Shown here: positions 5,763 through 7,309 of the stretch, piece by piece
Numbering within the stretch: the first letter of the stretch is position 1
How the letters are laid out: every line of letters starts with the position of its first letter
From: CAYNTH01 sp964427055
GTDB taxonomy: Archaea > Aenigmatarchaeota > Aenigmatarchaeia > CG10238-14 > SCSR01
Assembly: GCA_964427055.1 (NCBI GenBank)
Contig: CAYRSQ010000043.1
Location: forward strand, 1 to 7,309
Length of the DNA: 7,309 bases
Direction of reading: 5' to 3'
Position numbers and translations under genes: made by a program
The notes under the pieces: model-generated
What the model was told of the DNA's origin: nothing
The model's input: the letters and a program-made list of their open reading frames with translations, nothing else
Databases searched by the model: none

Positions 5763-6464
5763 TTACACCCCCAAATACTTGGATTGTATTTGTTTGTCGC
5801 CCTTTATCTCGTCGACTTTTCCGCTATGCACGACTTTCCCCTGCTCCATTATCAGATAATCGTCGCAGATGCCGGTTGCAAACTCGAAATTCTGCTCAAC
5901 AAGCAGTATTGTCGTGTTCTTTTTTATCTCTGCCAGCACATTGCTAAGGCTTTCAATAATGATGGGAGCCAAGCCCTTAGTGAGTTCATCGATTATCAGA
6001 AGCGCGTCTTCATTCACCAATGCCCTGGCAACGGCAACCATCTGTGCTTCCCCACCGCTGAGATTGCCGCCCTTTTTCTTGAAAAGGTCCTTCATCGGCG
6101 GAAAAATATCCAGGATGTATTCCAACCGCTCCGTTTTTACATTTTTACCGTTCCTCACCGCGAGGCGTAGATTTTCCTCTACAGTAAGATTCGAAAATAC
6201 GTCCCTATTTTCAGGTACCAAGGATATTCCCAGTCGCGGTATCTCAAAGTCACGCATTTTTTGGATGGGCTGGCCCTTGAACAAAATTGTTCCGGAACTC
6301 GAAGGAGTCAATCCCATGATTGTTTTCATAGTGGTGGTTTTACCCGCTCCGTTTCGGCCCAGAAGGACAGTCGCCTTCCCCTGTGAAACCATAAGGTTGA
6401 CCCCCTCAAGGATATGAAACCCCATTATGTGGGTATGAACGTCGTCCATTTCCAGGATATTCAT
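5763..6464 (-). CDS. livF: ABC importer ATPase, LivF-like
   Basis: A 233-residue cytoplasmic ATPase that drives the importer with its LivG partner. It shows Walker A GRNGAGKTT (36-44), the LivF-type Q-loop substitute VPENRDVF (83-90), signature LSGGEAQM (135-142), Walker B ALLIIDE (154-160) and a LVEQN switch (188-192), where the H-loop carries Gln191; that Gln is normal for LivF proteins. One oddity: the residue after Walker B Glu160, normally Pro (DEP), is Leu (DELTKGLAP). The start ATG overlaps the livG stop by four bases (ATGA) and has AGAGGTGG upstream, so translation is coupled. The short C-terminal end (KYLGV) is typical and lacks the longer regulatory domain of other ABC ATPases. Confidence 0.93.
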   Translation of the reverse strand: MNILEMDDVHTHIMGFHILEGVNLMVSQGKATVLLGRNGAGKTTTMKTIMGLTPSSSGTILFKGQPIQKMRDFEIPRLGISLVPENRDVFSNLTVEENLRLAVRNGKNVKTERLEYILDIFPPMKDLFKKKGGNLSGGEAQMVAVARALVNEDALLIIDELTKGLAPIIIESLSNVLAEIKKNTTILLVEQNFEFATGICDDYLIMEQGKVVHSGKVDEIKGDKQIQSKYLGV

Positions 6465-7249
6465 GAGACCACCTCTTTTTTGCCCAGATACGCGTTTTGC
6501 ACATCCTGATTGTTTTTGATTTCCTTGGGAGTACCTTCAGCAATCAGCGAGCCATAATTCAGAACCACTATGTAGTCTGACATATCAAGAACCATGCCCA
6601 GCTTGTGCTCCACCATTATGATAGTCTTTTGCTCCTTTTTCCGTATCCCTTTTATAACTTCCACGATCATGGGGACCTCCTCGGCAGAGATGCCTGCGGT
6701 GGGCTCGTCCAAAAGCATGAGGTCTCCCCGAGAAGCAAGCTGAATTGCTATTTCAAGCTTTCGCTGATCAGGATGGGTAAGGCTCTGCGCCATATTGTCT
6801 TTCAAATGGCTCATTTGAACCATTTCAAGACAATAATGCGCGTAGTCGGTTAGTTCGCTATACTTTTCAAATTTTCTGAAGAAGTTATACTTGTACGGCG
6901 ATTTTGCCTGCACCGCCAGGCGCACGTTTTCCAGAACCGAAACGTTTGGAAACACATTTGTTATTTGAAAACAGCGGGACATCCCCATCAGTACCCGCTT
7001 ATACTCTTTGACTTTGGTGATATCCCGGCCCTTAAAGAAAATGGTCCCCCTGTCCGGCTTAATAGCGCCGGTGATTAGATTGAACAAAGTCGTTTTGCCT
7101 GCGCCGTTCGGACCAATGATACTAACAAAACCTCCGGTGGGAATGTTAAGACTAACCTGGTTTACGGCTATTTGCTTTCCGAAGGTCTTTACCAGATCTA
7201 TGGTTTGCATTATATGTGCATATTGCATTTGCGACACCAATTTACCCAT
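6461..7249 (-). CDS. livG: ABC importer ATPase, LivG-like
   Basis: A cytoplasmic ATPase of up to 262 residues, partner of the LivF-like protein. It has Walker A GPNGAGKTT (46-54), Q-loop Gln95 (RCFQITNVF), the LivG-type insertion of about 40 residues before the signature, Walker B LMLLDEPTAG (177-186) and switch His215 (VEHKLGMV). The signature is unusual: LTHPDQRKLEIA (157-168), with Pro160 where most relatives have Gly. The ATG at 7249 has no Shine-Dalgarno; an ATG at 7228 has a weak TTGGTG, and one at 7210 would begin MQTIDLVKTFG, closest to family N-termini, so the real protein may be 7-13 residues shorter. It is the first gene visible in the operon; only 60 nt lie upstream, so the promoter or further genes may be outside the window. 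Confidence 0.9.
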   Translation of the reverse strand: MGKLVSQMQYAHIMQTIDLVKTFGKQIAVNQVSLNIPTGGFVSIIGPNGAGKTTLFNLITGAIKPDRGTIFFKGRDITKVKEYKRVLMGMSRCFQITNVFPNVSVLENVRLAVQAKSPYKYNFFRKFEKYSELTDYAHYCLEMVQMSHLKDNMAQSLTHPDQRKLEIAIQLASRGDLMLLDEPTAGISAEEVPMIVEVIKGIRKKEQKTIIMVEHKLGMVLDMSDYIVVLNYGSLIAEGTPKEIKNNQDVQNAYLGKKEVVS

Positions 7250-7309
7250 TGTTTTGGTAGTGTAAGATATCTTGTGTAAATTTTTAAAGGTGTAGGAAAA
7301 AAGGCGCTT

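Noticed and set aside
5869..6417. 182-codon open frame on the plus strand
   Set aside because: It is antisense to the well-supported LivF ATPase, has no ribosome site or family resemblance, and its Ser/Arg/Phe-rich product is typical of a shadow frame.
7260..7279. Palindrome AAGATATCTT, the repeated GTGTAA, and an 11-mer shared in inverted orientation with 5758-5768
   Set aside because: Matches of this length are expected by chance in 7.3 kb, and nothing else marks a regulatory site; the upstream region is also cut by the window end.
1..7309. CRISPR array, tRNA, rRNA or transposase gene
   Set aside because: No regularly spaced repeats, cloverleaf-like sequence, rRNA-like conserved stretch or transposase motif was found on either strand.

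Overview
All seven supported protein genes lie on the minus strand, so the window reads biologically from right to left. The right two thirds (about 2558-7249) is a complete branched-chain amino acid type ABC importer of the HAAT/Liv family. Its order of transcription is livG-like ATPase, livF-like ATPase, livH-like permease, livM-like permease, then a periplasmic substrate-binding protein. The first four genes are packed tightly (4-nt overlap, 3-nt gap, 10-nt gap). The binding protein follows after 126 nt, in a spacer with two hairpins and a strong Shine-Dalgarno sequence, an arrangement that would allow it to be expressed separately. Together they give the two ATPases, two membrane subunits and one exported binding protein needed for ATP-driven uptake. 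The ligand cannot be read from the sequence: the family carries branched-chain amino acids, amides, urea and aromatic or dicarboxylic acids.

About 450 nt of non-coding DNA separates this operon from a second, two-gene unit: a serine alpha/beta-hydrolase (1311-2111) and a ketoacyl synthase III (FabH)-fold condensing enzyme (221-1249). The hand-counted G+C of sampled lines is about 36% in these two genes against about 52% in the transporter genes, so the pair may have a separate origin. The spacer holds an inverted pair of GTCATTTCGA-type repeat arms next to the hydrolase start, a GC-rich hairpin, and one very short ORF of doubtful reality. The left end (1-220) has no gene but contains hairpins and an imperfect direct repeat that look like interspersed repeat remnants.

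The organism is a Gram-negative bacterium, given the periplasmic binding protein with a cleavable signal peptide and the Liv importer. Gene style, multiple Liv-type genes and the repeat types are reminiscent of anaerobic Desulfobacterota/deltaproteobacteria, but that is an impression, not a result. The most unusual points are the condensing enzyme, which appears to have Cys-His-His in place of the usual FabH Cys-His-Asn triad and lacks the HQAN motif, and the LivG ATPase, whose ABC signature reads LTHPDQ instead of an LSGGQ/LSHGDQ-like sequence. No mobile-element gene, CRISPR array, tRNA or rRNA was seen, and I found no clear new multi-gene system beyond the uncharacterised condensing enzyme/hydrolase pair.
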